From Nitrospirota bacterium (lineage in GTDB: Bacteria > UBA2233): DNA of 64,000 bases. Made by a program: the position numbers and the translations under genes. The notes under the pieces are model-generated. The model did no database searches. It saw only the letters and a list, made by a program, of their open reading frames with translations, and was not told the origin of the DNA. The stretch is taken from positions 1 through 64,000 of the forward strand of contig WOZJ01000071.1 of NCBI GenBank assembly GCA_011620345.1, read 5' to 3'. This document shows positions 1 to 10,100 of the stretch, piece after piece (the first letter of the stretch is position 1; each line of letters opens with the position of its first letter).

Positions 1-145
1 AGCCGCGGGCAGCAACCCTGGCAAGCCGCCAAACTTCCGCCTTTTGCTTGAGCCCATGATGGCTCCGTCACGATAATGGGAACGCTTGACTCCTTTCCCA
101 GCCGGGCCTACCATTTTATAAGTATATTGTTGAACGATAAATAAG

Positions 146-1696
146 ATGAGGATGAATGGCATGAACGTATCCGGAGAGCTCCGTATCACCGCTAGAAAAC
201 TTGACCAAACCAAGCCCGCCGTGATCGTAAACGACGAGCCCGTAAGCTTTCCTAGGCTAGAGAGTCTCGTCAATTTCATGGCGGGCGCGCTCGTGGGGCT
301 TGGGGTAAGACCAGGCGACACCGTGGCTCTCGAGCTTTATAACTCTCTCGAGTACATCGTGGCTTACTTCGCCATTTTGAGGGTTGGGGGTGTGGTTCTA
401 TGTATAGACCCTAGGATAAAATACGAGGAGCGCGCGTTCCTTTTTGAGGATGCAAGGCCTAAGGTTTGGGTCTTTGACCCTGAGAGGGCTCAAGGGTCAT
501 CCGGTCATTCTCAAAAGCCAAGGGGCATTCGAACGCTGCCGCTCGGGTTTGGTTCTTTTCTTTTTTCAGGCTCAGAGTTTCAAGGTCAGCCAACGATCGA
601 GGATGTGCCCGTCGAGCCCGACGAGCCGGCCCTGATCTTCTATACCTCGGGCAGTACGGGAAAGCCCAAAGGGGTCGTCCTGCCAAGGAAAGCCTTGAGC
701 GTATTCCCCGAGTTCTGCGAATCGCTTTTTAAAGAAGCCATTTCCGGGCAAGTGCTTGGCGTGAGCATTCCCATGTCTCATCTGGGCGGGCCGATTTACT
801 GCAACATGCTGGCACGCTACGGGGTGAGCCTCGTTATAGTCGAGCCGTTCCGGCCGGATCGCTTCTTGAAGGCCATCGAAAGGCACCGGGTGACGGGGTT
901 TCACTCCGTCCCCCCAGTTCTGGCCTCCCTTCTCCAGGTTCCCGGGCGTGAAGGGCTTGATTTATCGAGCCTTTTTTGGATCGCACCGATGGGTATGGCC
1001 GTGCCAAAGCCCTTGATGCTGGATCTCAAGCGCGCCTTTCCCTCAGCCCATGTTGTTCAAGGGTACGGACTGACAGAGACGGCCGGCCCGATCATTGCCG
1101 TTCCTTTCGAGGACGAGTCAAGAAAGCTGGGTTCGATGGGAAAGCTGCTAGTTTCGGGCTGCCAAATCCGCGTGGTGAATGAAGCGGGCAGCGAGATGCC
1201 GAACATGGAGACGGGCGAGATCGCCATAGCGGGTAAATGCCTGATGAAAGGGTATTTGAACCGGCCCGAGCTCGACGCCAAGGCATTCAAGGACGGCTGG
1301 TTCTTCACGGGAGATCTAGCCTACAAAGATCACGAAGGTTTTTTCTGCTTTATGGGGAGAAAAGACGACGTGATCAACGTTGGCGGCGAAAAGATTTACC
1401 CCGCCGAGGTTGAGGCTGCCTTTCTCGCCCATCCTAAAATTTTCGAGGCGTGTGTGATTGGCGTGGAATCGCCCAAGCGCGGGAAGGCTATTAAGGCGTT
1501 TGTGCAGATGTTTCCCGGAGAGAGGATCGAGCCCAAAGAGTTGACCTCGTTCCTTGGGTTGAAGCTCTCCCGGTATAAGATCCCTCAAGAAGTCGTAGTG
1601 GTGGATATGCTTCCTAGGACATCCAGCGGCAAGGTGGCCAAGGCGGAGCTTAAGCATACAGACGCCAAGAATACCATTTTCTTGAGCACTTCGTGA
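146..1696 (+). CDS. AMP-binding acyl-CoA synthetase / adenylate-forming ligase
   Basis: Translation has the P-loop-like motif FYTSGSTGKPKGVVLPRKA, GYGLTET, GWFFTGDLA and C-terminal LPRTSSGKVAKAEL, typical of ANL-superfamily enzymes. Confidence 0.9.
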   Translation: MRMNGMNVSGELRITARKLDQTKPAVIVNDEPVSFPRLESLVNFMAGALVGLGVRPGDTVALELYNSLEYIVAYFAILRVGGVVLCIDPRIKYEERAFLFEDARPKVWVFDPERAQGSSGHSQKPRGIRTLPLGFGSFLFSGSEFQGQPTIEDVPVEPDEPALIFYTSGSTGKPKGVVLPRKALSVFPEFCESLFKEAISGQVLGVSIPMSHLGGPIYCNMLARYGVSLVIVEPFRPDRFLKAIERHRVTGFHSVPPVLASLLQVPGREGLDLSSLFWIAPMGMAVPKPLMLDLKRAFPSAHVVQGYGLTETAGPIIAVPFEDESRKLGSMGKLLVSGCQIRVVNEAGSEMPNMETGEIAIAGKCLMKGYLNRPELDAKAFKDGWFFTGDLAYKDHEGFFCFMGRKDDVINVGGEKIYPAEVEAAFLAHPKIFEACVIGVESPKRGKAIKAFVQMFPGERIEPKELTSFLGLKLSRYKIPQEVVVVDMLPRTSSGKVAKAELKHTDAKNTIFLSTS

Positions 1697-2658
1697 TGGC
1701 CGGCATGGCTCGAAGCCGAAAGAGCAAAAATGGCTCTAGAACAAAAAGTTTGCTTGATTATATTGCCTATGCCTTGGCTAGGGTACTCTTGATCCCGGTG
1801 CGGCTTCTTCCCTTTTGGCTGATAACCCCGGCTGGAAGGATCTTTGGGTTGACGATGTTTTTTGTAGTACACGGCAAGTACAAAAAGATCGCCTACAAAA
1901 ACATGGACATCGTATACAAAGGCGAGCATTCATGGTGGCAGAAGCGCAGGCTGCTTGCTCGCTCGTTTAAAGAGATGGGAGCCAATATATTCTTTCTGAT
2001 GAATATTAAAAAGTCCCTTGGGCATATCGATGCACTCTACGAGGTCCGGGGGTTTGAAAAGGTTGCGCCTTACGTAAAAGAGGGTAGGGGGTTTGTCGGA
2101 GTAAGCCTCCACATGGGGCTTTTCATGCTCGTTTGTCAAAAGCTTGCTCGTCTTGGGCTTGGAGCGACCTACCTGATTCGAGCGCCCAAGAACGAGCGGG
2201 TGGCCGTGTTCATGTTTGACTTTATGGCGCCCTACGGGATTTCGTACGTCTTGGACAAACCAAAGCGAGCCTGCGTTGCTGGGGTGTTAAGGGCCCTTCG
2301 TGAGGGTAGGATGGTTGTGATGATGACGGACATCAAACATAGCCCCAAAGAAGGTGTCTGGTCAGATTTTTTGGGGAACGAGTGCGTAAGCTTTGTAGGA
2401 GCCGCACTCATGGCCAAAAGGGCCGGATGTCCGGTTGTGCCTTTTGCGGTCGTTAGGGAGGAGAGGCGTTTCGTTATCGAATTCTTGGAGCCGATCGTGG
2501 CCGATATAAGCCTACCCGTAGAATCTATCGTCAGGCTCTACGAAAAACAGCTCGGACGCTTCGTTTTTGAGCATCCAGAACAATGGTGGTGGCTCCATGA
2601 CCGGTTTCGACACAATCGCCAGGATGAAGCGGCCGAAAATGCCAGGGTTTTGGCATAG
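1693..2658 (+). CDS. LpxL/HtrB-like lauroyl/lysophospholipid acyltransferase
   Basis: GVSLHMGLFMLVCQKLA (HxxxxE/D-like region), late PVVPFAVVREERRFVIEFLEPI; N-terminal hydrophobic segment; start overlaps the stop of the upstream gene. Confidence 0.75.
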   Translation: MMAGMARSRKSKNGSRTKSLLDYIAYALARVLLIPVRLLPFWLITPAGRIFGLTMFFVVHGKYKKIAYKNMDIVYKGEHSWWQKRRLLARSFKEMGANIFFLMNIKKSLGHIDALYEVRGFEKVAPYVKEGRGFVGVSLHMGLFMLVCQKLARLGLGATYLIRAPKNERVAVFMFDFMAPYGISYVLDKPKRACVAGVLRALREGRMVVMMTDIKHSPKEGVWSDFLGNECVSFVGAALMAKRAGCPVVPFAVVREERRFVIEFLEPIVADISLPVESIVRLYEKQLGRFVFEHPEQWWWLHDRFRHNRQDEAAENARVLA

Positions 2659-3367
2659 GTTAGGAAAGAAAAGGCTTTTCCGAACCCTCGCCAAAAGAGG
2701 GTTTTCGTTTGCGTTGTTCGGCTATCGAGTCCTTTACAAAACGCTTCGTGTTCGCTTGCTCGATGCCAGGGGAAGGCCAATATTGGCCCAGGCGCTTCCC
2801 AAAAAGGCGATCTACATCGGATGGCACGGCAACATGGCGATCGTGCCTGCCTTTTTCAGCCGGTTGGGCGTTACCTTTCTCGCATCCAAAAGCCGGGACG
2901 CCAGGCTTTATGGCCAATTCTTGAGGGCCTTCGGGGGTCGGCTCGCGATTGGCTCAAGGGCCGAGGACGGCCCCGCCGGGGTGATGAACGCGATTCGAAC
3001 GCTCCAATCTGGAAGACCCGTGGCGCTTTCGCCCGACGGTCCAAAAGGCCCAGGACACCATCTTAAGCCAGGGGTTGCGTTCGTTGCGCTCGCAGCAAAA
3101 GCCTTCGTCGTTCCGATTGGGGTGTATGCCAAATCAAAGGTTGTCCTCCGAAACTCCTGGGACAAGGCCTGGATCCCATTGCCTTTCTCGAGCGTGCTCT
3201 TGGTCGTTGCCGACCCTATCGACCCTGAAGCATTCGAGGGGCAAGGGAAAGACGCTCTTGAAGCTCTAAGGCGAGCCATCCAATCGCGGCTCGAGGAGGT
3301 AGAATTTAAGGCCAAGGCTTTTTGCCATGATGGGCGAAAGCAAGGCCGGACCTTTCAAGGGGTATAA
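2567..3367 (+). CDS. DUF374-type lysophospholipid acyltransferase (true start probably the internal ATG near 2624)
   Basis: IYIGWHGNMAIVPAFF, ASKSRDARLYGQFLRAFG and SPDGPKGPGHHLKPGVAFVA are characteristic of the DUF374 family; overlaps the preceding acyltransferase gene. Confidence 0.8.
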   Translation: MSIQNNGGGSMTGFDTIARMKRPKMPGFWHRLGKKRLFRTLAKRGFSFALFGYRVLYKTLRVRLLDARGRPILAQALPKKAIYIGWHGNMAIVPAFFSRLGVTFLASKSRDARLYGQFLRAFGGRLAIGSRAEDGPAGVMNAIRTLQSGRPVALSPDGPKGPGHHLKPGVAFVALAAKAFVVPIGVYAKSKVVLRNSWDKAWIPLPFSSVLLVVADPIDPEAFEGQGKDALEALRRAIQSRLEEVEFKAKAFCHDGRKQGRTFQGV

Positions 3368-3381
3368 TTCAAGGGGTATAA
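3354..3381. repeat. Perfect 14-bp tandem duplication (TTCAAGGGGTATAA x2)
   Basis: Read directly; the first copy contains the in-frame stop of the DUF374 gene. Confidence 0.95.
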
Positions 3382-3515
3382 AAAGTTAGACCCATTCCCT
3401 TTTGGGTCGCGCAAGCTACCTCCTGGGTCTTTGGTTTTTGTGGCTCATGCGTCTTGGAATGCTCACTGTATGGCTTTGGAAGGCTTTGAAGCTCCTTAAG
3501 TAGGCGGATCGAGCC

Positions 3516-3878
3516 CTAGGGTCTCGGAGGGCAGGTACCCGGAGCAGCGCTCGTCCCTTCGAGCCGAAACGTGAAGTGCTTGCCAAGCCGGGCTTCGAGC
3601 GACATACGGTCTGAGCCGTCGTCGTCGGTTATGTCCACATAGATCGTCTTACCCTCGTAAAGGTGCTTCCAGCCTCTCTCGACAAAGAGCTCTAGGGGCC
3701 CTTCGGCAGGGACGAGCGCGTAGCCTACGCTGAAGGCCTTTTCAAAAAGGCTGATCGTGGTCCCCTCGCAGCAGCCTCCCCCGATGACGAATGCAAGCTC
3801 TTGGCCGTAGCTTTTCTTAAGGGCATCGAGCACCTCGCTTGCAGGCCCGCTCATCACAATCCGTGTTGGTTGGACCAT
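3516..3878 (-). CDS. DUF779-like small protein
   Basis: 120 aa with IGGGCCEGTTISLF and C-terminal SLEARLGKHFTFRLEG, resembling the DUF779 SGGCCDGS...SLE..GxRF pattern. Confidence 0.65.
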   Translation of the reverse strand: MVQPTRIVMSGPASEVLDALKKSYGQELAFVIGGGCCEGTTISLFEKAFSVGYALVPAEGPLELFVERGWKHLYEGKTIYVDITDDDGSDRMSLEARLGKHFTFRLEGTSAAPGTCPPRP

Positions 3879-3889
3879 TGGAAATACTC

Positions 3890-4585
3890 CTATTTTTTTT
3901 GCCGTTCGAACAGATCCTCAATTTCGACAAACCCAAACCCGCCTAGATGGGCAAGGACAAATTCGGCCGCACGGAGGCGGTTTGCGGGGTAGGTGTGCAG
4001 TACGCCCAGCGTATTGAGGCCGGCACCCCTTGCCGAGGAAATGCCCTCGCTGGAATCTTCGATAGCCAGGCACTCTTCGGGCGACAGCCGTTGTTGAAAG
4101 GTAAGGGCCTTTGCTTGTTCGTAGGCCTTTTGGTAACAGGCCGGGTCGGGCTTGCTTTGCTGGGTATCTTCCGTAGCGACAAGAAATTGGAAATCGCTTT
4201 TAATCCCGTAGCGCTCCAGGAATGCTTCTATTTCGGGCCTCAAGGCGCCAGAGACGACCCCTCTTACGATAGGACGTGGGATGGACTCAAGAAAGCGCAG
4301 TGTTTCTTCAAAAGGGCGTACCCTTACGGGGGCAAGTTCGGCGTAACGATCAGCCTTTTTTGCCACCAGGTCCTCGATCAAAGCGTTGCTTGGGCGATCC
4401 GCCCTGTTGCACAGCAATGCCTGGAGAGCGCCCTTGTCGTCAAACCCTAGAAGCCGGTCTTTGTATTCCTGGAAAGATACTCGGATTCCGTAAGGCTCGA
4501 GCGCTTCGTTCAGCAGCTCCCAATGGAGCGGCTCGTCGTCCACAAGAACGCCGTTGAAATCGAAAAATACAGCCTTAAGAGGCAT
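3890..4585 (-). CDS. HAD-superfamily hydrolase (beta-phosphoglucomutase-like)
   Basis: N-terminal VFFDFNGVLVDDEPLHWE, later VSGALRPEIEAFL, KPDPACYQKA and CLAIEDSSEGISSARGAG. Confidence 0.85.
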   Translation of the reverse strand: MPLKAVFFDFNGVLVDDEPLHWELLNEALEPYGIRVSFQEYKDRLLGFDDKGALQALLCNRADRPSNALIEDLVAKKADRYAELAPVRVRPFEETLRFLESIPRPIVRGVVSGALRPEIEAFLERYGIKSDFQFLVATEDTQQSKPDPACYQKAYEQAKALTFQQRLSPEECLAIEDSSEGISSARGAGLNTLGVLHTYPANRLRAAEFVLAHLGGFGFVEIEDLFERQKK

Positions 4586-5369
4586 GACGGAGGATGCTTA
4601 GAAGTTCGCTCAAAAAAGGTTCCTTAGAAACCAAGAGCGTTGGGTACTCGGTCTTCTCGGTCGAGAACCTTAGGTCTTTGCCATCAACCGAGCGCACCTC
4701 GAAGCCTGCTTTGGAGGCAAGGAAGCATCCTGCCAGAATATCCCAGATGTTCTTGCGCTTTAGCGATACAACGGCCTTGCCGCAGCCAGCCGAAAGAAGG
4801 CCTAACTTGTAAGCGATAGAACCGATTTGGGCAAACGGAAGCAAGCCTTGCCAGGGTACAAACAAGCCCATGCGCGCCTCGGTTCTGGATATCAGGATTG
4901 AGTTTTTATCGTAAGAAGAAAGCTGCTTTTTGTCGCCCTCGAATCGGACCCCCTCTTCGTCATCGAGCGCATAGAAAAGCTCATCCCTCATGAAGTTGTA
5001 GACAACACCGAAACGAACCTCGCAGGCCCGTTCATCAAACAGGGCCACGGACATGCTGAAATGCGGAGTACCCTCAAGAAATTCACGGGTGCCGTCGATC
5101 GGGTCAACTACCCACGTGAGCCCGCTTCTCGAGGGGATCCTTCGAGCCGGCCTTTCTTCGGAAATCCAGCCGTCCTCTGGAAAATGCCTCGAAATCACGG
5201 CAAACAGGCAATCGTCTACGGCCAGGTCCGTGAGCGTCAACGGGCTGTTTCCTGGCTTGTAGGAAACCCCCGCGCTCGGGTCTTCAACATTGCACACAAG
5301 CTGTCGCAATGCCTGCTTTTCTGCTAAAATGATTGCGGCTCTAGAGATAATACTGGAATCAGGCGGCAT
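4575..5369 (-). CDS. Inositol monophosphatase-family / 3'(2'),5'-bisphosphate nucleotidase CysQ-like
   Basis: PLTLTDLAVDDCL, SEERP, WVVDPIDGTREFLEGTPHFSMSVAL, WDILAGCFLASKAGFEV. Confidence 0.85.
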   Translation of the reverse strand: MPPDSSIISRAAIILAEKQALRQLVCNVEDPSAGVSYKPGNSPLTLTDLAVDDCLFAVISRHFPEDGWISEERPARRIPSRSGLTWVVDPIDGTREFLEGTPHFSMSVALFDERACEVRFGVVYNFMRDELFYALDDEEGVRFEGDKKQLSSYDKNSILISRTEARMGLFVPWQGLLPFAQIGSIAYKLGLLSAGCGKAVVSLKRKNIWDILAGCFLASKAGFEVRSVDGKDLRFSTEKTEYPTLLVSKEPFLSELLSILRHAS

Positions 5370-5378
5370 GGGGTAGAA

Positions 5379-5400
5379 CCTAATATAAGCCCTAATATAA
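5379..5400. repeat. Two direct copies of CCTAATATAA at 12-bp spacing in a divergent intergenic region
   Basis: CCTAATATAA-GC-CCTAATATAA read directly, between the cysQ-like (-) and paaK-like (+) genes. Confidence 0.85.
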
Positions 5401-5457
5401 ACAAAATATTGTACGATCTAACTCTTAGGGTATCAAAAAAGGCTTCAGCAGAAAAGT

Positions 5458-6939
5458 TTGCAAAAAACGGAGATAATCTTGAAGGCTGAAAACGACAAGG
5501 AGGATGCTGGAGTGGGCGCTTTCTTGATGATGAGCCAGGTTGCGCATCTGATAGGTTACACGGGGGTCGCGAAGCTTGCCGGGTTCAAGGGAAGGGAAGG
5601 AATTACCCGCATTTCGGAAAGGCGTCTGCGCAGACTGGTGCGCTACACCATGCAGCACTCCCCCTTCTACGCAAAGCTCTACAAGGGGATTAATCCTGAC
5701 ACCTTCCGACTTCAAGATCTTCCGCCGATCAACAAGCAAACGCTCATGGAAAACTTCGACGACATCATAACCGAACCAGGGCTCAAGCTAAGGGACATTG
5801 AGACCTGGATTAGTGAAGAAAAACCCTTGGATGTGACCTTAAACAACCGCTACAAGGTGTTCAAGACCTCCGGGTCCTCGGGCAAAGCGGCCATCATCGT
5901 GTACGACATCAAGGAAATTTGGAAATCGACCGCGTACGAGATTGCACGGGGTATGGGAGGAAACATCTTCTTTGATTTGCCCAGAGTATTCTCTCGAGGG
6001 TTGATCCGTAGGCCTTTAGGGGTCGCCGTGATTGCCGTCATCGGGCCACACCATGGGACGGCCTCGGGTATGTTTAGCCTTATCCCCTCTTTTTTCTTGC
6101 CCTCAAAGGGCTTTAGCGTTAATTCAAGCGATGAAAAAATCGTAGAAGAGCTCAATCGCTTTGATCCGTTTACCATCGTCGCCTACCCCACCAAGCTTGA
6201 AATGCTTGCCCATGCGCAGCTCGAAGGCAAGCTCGATATCCACCCCAAATACATCAAGACCATTTCCGAAGTGCTCACCCCTTCCGCCAAGGCTCTGATT
6301 GAAAAGGCCTTCGGAGTAGGAGTGCGCGATACCTACGCGGCCTCCGAGGCCGCCGTGATGGCAGGCGAATGCCAGCAATCGAATGGGCTGCACATCCACG
6401 AGGATGTCTGCCTTGTCGAGCCCGTGGATAAAGACGGAAATCCGGTTCAAGAAGGCGAGTTAAGCCATAAGGTGTATGTCACGAACCTCTTGAAGTACAC
6501 CCAGCCGCTCATTCGTTACGAGCTGGAAGACGTCCTCTCCGTGACGAACGAGCCCTGCCCTTGCGGCATGCAAACGCCAAGGATCGAGGCGGTGTACGGC
6601 AGAAACTTCGACATGCTCTGGGTCAAGATGGCGGATGGGAGCTTTCGACACCTCCATCCTCAAGGAGTGGACGCCCACATTACCCTCGTTAAAGGCGTTA
6701 AGAACTACCAGGTAATTCAAGAAGACTTCAACCGACTGAAGGTCTATATCCTGCTCGATCCCGATGCAAACGAGAAGAAAACGCTGGGCGAGGTGAAGAA
6801 AAGCCTTCTGCATACGCTTAAAGAAACCGGGGTGGAGAGTGCCGTTTTGTTGGATATTATGAGCGTTTCCGATATCCTCAGGGATCCTGTATCGCAGAAG
6901 ATCCGGCGAATCATATCAAAGGTTCAGCCTGCCTTTTGA
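5458..6939 (+). CDS. Phenylacetate-CoA ligase (PaaK)/CapK-like adenylate-forming protein
   Basis: HSPFYAKLYKG, DLPPINKQTLMENFDD, FKTSGSSGKAAIIVYD, YAASEAAVMAGEC, LIRYELEDVLSVTNEPCPCGMQTPRIEAVYGR. Confidence 0.8.
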   Translation: MQKTEIILKAENDKEDAGVGAFLMMSQVAHLIGYTGVAKLAGFKGREGITRISERRLRRLVRYTMQHSPFYAKLYKGINPDTFRLQDLPPINKQTLMENFDDIITEPGLKLRDIETWISEEKPLDVTLNNRYKVFKTSGSSGKAAIIVYDIKEIWKSTAYEIARGMGGNIFFDLPRVFSRGLIRRPLGVAVIAVIGPHHGTASGMFSLIPSFFLPSKGFSVNSSDEKIVEELNRFDPFTIVAYPTKLEMLAHAQLEGKLDIHPKYIKTISEVLTPSAKALIEKAFGVGVRDTYAASEAAVMAGECQQSNGLHIHEDVCLVEPVDKDGNPVQEGELSHKVYVTNLLKYTQPLIRYELEDVLSVTNEPCPCGMQTPRIEAVYGRNFDMLWVKMADGSFRHLHPQGVDAHITLVKGVKNYQVIQEDFNRLKVYILLDPDANEKKTLGEVKKSLLHTLKETGVESAVLLDIMSVSDILRDPVSQKIRRIISKVQPAF

Positions 6940-7035
6940 CCCGGATGGATGCTAGCCCTGTTGCACGGATTCTGTCTCGTTTGAGAAGTGCTGGGGGTTG
7001 GTATAGTATAAAGATTGGCTGATGGCCGGGGGGGG

Positions 7036-7122
7036 TGGTGCCGAAGGTCGGATTCGAACCGACACGGAGGCTAATCCACTAGATCCTGAATCTAGCGCGT
7101 CTGCCAATTCCGCCACTTCGGC
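7036..7122 (-). tRNA. tRNA-Leu(CAG), CCA encoded
   Basis: Reverse complement GCCGAAGTGGCGGAATTGGCAGACGCGCTAGATTCAGGATCTAGTGG...GGTTCGAATCCGACCTTCGGCACCA folds as a class II tRNA; anticodon loop TTCAGGA. Confidence 0.95.
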
Positions 7123-7185
7123 ACACTTTCGTTATCTTCTTATTGTACCAAGAATTGCGTATGCGTATCTAGAGTGGGGTTAGGA

Positions 7186-10100
7186 ATGACGCAACAATTT
7201 GGGCTGCACGATGCAGGGTTCGAACGGGCGAGCTGTGGGGTTGGGTTTGTCGTGAATATTCAGGGCAAACGCTCCCACGCGATCGTCGAAGACGGGCTTA
7301 GAGTATTGGATAATCTTATGCACCGTGGAGCGACGGGCGCCGACCCCAACACGGGGGACGGGGCGGGCATCCTGCTTCAAATCCCGGATGGGTTCTTTAG
7401 AGAAGTCCTCGATGCAGAAGGCATCGCATTGCCGTCCTCCAGGGATTACGCCGTAGGCGTCGTGTTCTTGCCGACCCGCACGTCGTCAAGGTTGCTGATC
7501 GAGGGGCTCATAGAGCGAATCGCCGAAGAAGAGGGGCTAGAGGTCTTGGGCTGGCGGGATGTTCCTACGAACAACAAGGCTATCGGCGAACATGCCTTAG
7601 ACGTCGAGCCAGTCATCAAGCAAGTGTTCTTAAGGCGCGGCCAGGCTATCCAACCAGGAATGGCCTTCGAGCGTAAGCTCTACGTGGTTCGTAAGCGGCT
7701 CGAGTGTACGGTACGCGAGATGGACGCGGGGGACTTGAGCCGTTTTCATGTTCCTAGCCTATCCTCACGGACGATCGTTTACAAAGGCCTTCTGCTGGCC
7801 CCCCAGATTGCCGAGTACTACCCGGATTTGCGCGATGGTAGGCTTGAGAGCGCGCTCGCGCTGGTCCATCAGCGCTACTCCACGAACACCTTCCCTACCT
7901 GGGACTTGGCCCAGCCTTTTCGCTTCTTGGCGCACAACGGCGAAATCAACACGATCCGTGGCAACCGTAATTGGATGCATGCCAGGGAATCCACGCTCAA
8001 AAGCCCACTGTTTGGCAATGACATCCAAAAGCTCCTGCCGATTGTCACTCCTGGGGGGTCGGACTCGGCGAGCTTCGACAATGTCCTTGAGCTACTGGTT
8101 ATGGCCGGCAGGCCGCTTGCCCACGCCGTCATGATGATGATCCCCGAGGCTTGGGACCAAGACCCAAGGATGGATGACCCAAAGAGGGCCTTTTATGAGT
8201 TTCACGCGCCCTTGATGGAACCATGGGATGGGCCGGCAGCTATCGCGTTTTGCGACGGCGAGCTCATCGGTGCAACGCTCGACCGTAACGGCCTTCGACC
8301 GGCCAGGTACCTTGTTACGGCCGACGGGCGCGTTGTTCTGGCCTCCGAAGCAGGCGTGCTCGACATCTCGCCCGACAATGTCACTCTCAAGGGTCGGCTT
8401 GCTCCTGGAAAAATGCTCCTGATTGACACAAGCCAGGGGCGAATTGTGAACGATGAAGAGCTCAAAGCGGAGATTGCGGGCAAGGCCCCCTACAAGGAGC
8501 GGATCAAGAAAAAAATAGTGGACCTTGCCGCGATTGCCCCTAAGGGGGCTTCCAGACCCGAAGAGGAGTGGGACGAGAGGACGCTCATTTCGCACCAGCT
8601 TGTGTTCGGCTATACCTTGGAGGACGAAAAAGTCGTGATGGGCCCGATGGCTCGGACGGGTACGGAGCCCACGGGCTCGATGGGAAACGACACCGCGCTT
8701 AGTATCCTTTCGGGCAAGCCAAAGCTGCTGTTCACCTATTTCAAACAGTTGTTTGCGCAGGTGACAAACCCTGCGATCGACCCCATACGCGAAGAGGTCG
8801 TCATGTCTCTTTTTGGGTACCTGGGACGTGCGGGAAACCTGCTCGACCCGGAGGCAAGAACAACTAGGGTCCTTAAGCTCAAAACGCCAATTTTGGCACA
8901 CCAAGATTTTGAAAAAGTACGCTATTTGGACAGCGAAGGGCTCGCGGCGACGAGCTTGCCGACCCTGTTCGATGTCTCCCGAGGCGGGCAAGGGCTTCAA
9001 GAGGCACTCGAAGAACTCTGCGAAACGGCTAAGAAACGCATCCGGGACGGCTACAACATTCTTGTCCTTTCGGATCGAGGAGTCAACGCCTCGCTTGCGC
9101 CCATCCCAAGTCTTTTGGCTACGGGCGGGTTGCATCACGCCCTGGTCCGAAGCGAGCTAAGAACCCAGGTGGGCATCGTCATCGAAAGCGCAGAGCCGAG
9201 AGAAGTTGCCCATTTTGCCCTGCTTGTCGGAAGTGGGGCAAACGCAGTTTACCCATACCTGGCGTTTGAACTCGTCCGAAGGATGGCCAGGGAGGGCAAG
9301 CTCGCCGATGTAGGCCTTACAGAAGAACACTCGGAAAAAAACTACATCAAGGCCTTAAACAAGGGGCTTTTGAAGGTTTATTCCAAGATGGGCATTTCAA
9401 CGCATGCGAGCTATTGCGGGGCGCAAATTTTCGAAGCGGTAGGCATTTCAAAGGCCGTGATCGACCGCTACTTTACGGGCACGCCCTCGAGGGTTGAAGG
9501 TGCCGATCTTGACATCATCGCCAAAGAGACGGCCGTGCGTCATGCCATGGCGTTCCCGGAGACCAAACGAACGCTCGCGAACCTAGACGATGGGGGCGAT
9601 TATGCCTACAGGCGATCGGGTGAATTCCACATGTGGAACCCGAAGACCATCACCAAGCTCCAAGAGGCCGTAAGGAACGAAGACCGCGTCGCGTTTCGAG
9701 AGTTCCTACAATTGGCTGACTTTGCCCAGGACATCCAAATGGTAACGCTAAGGAGCGTGATGCGGTTCAAGGACGGCCGAACTCGCCTCCCCCTAGAGGA
9801 GGTCGAGCCTGCCGAAAGCATTGTGAGGCGCTTCGTCACCTCCGCTATGTCGTTTGGCTCGATCAGCAAGGAAGCGCATGAATCGCTCGCCATCGCGATG
9901 AATCGCCTTGGCTCGCGCTCGAACTCTGGGGAGGGCGGCGAGGACCCGGAACGCTACAAAATAAGCTCCAACGGAGAAAACCGCTCGAGCGCCGTCAAGC
10001 AGGTTGCCTCTGGGAGGTTTGGGGTTACCCCAGAATACTTGGTCAACGCCAAAGAGCTCCAGATCAAGATTGCCCAGGGGGCAAAGCCAGGAGAAGGCGG

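Noticed and set aside
3368-3515. GACCC-attcccttttG-GGTC hairpin after the DUF374 gene as a rho-independent terminator
   Set aside because: Short stem and no following U-tract on either strand
8092-9138. 348-aa antisense ORF inside gltB
   Set aside because: Codes opposite a confident gltB; no recognisable domain; long antisense ORFs are expected in GC-rich sequence
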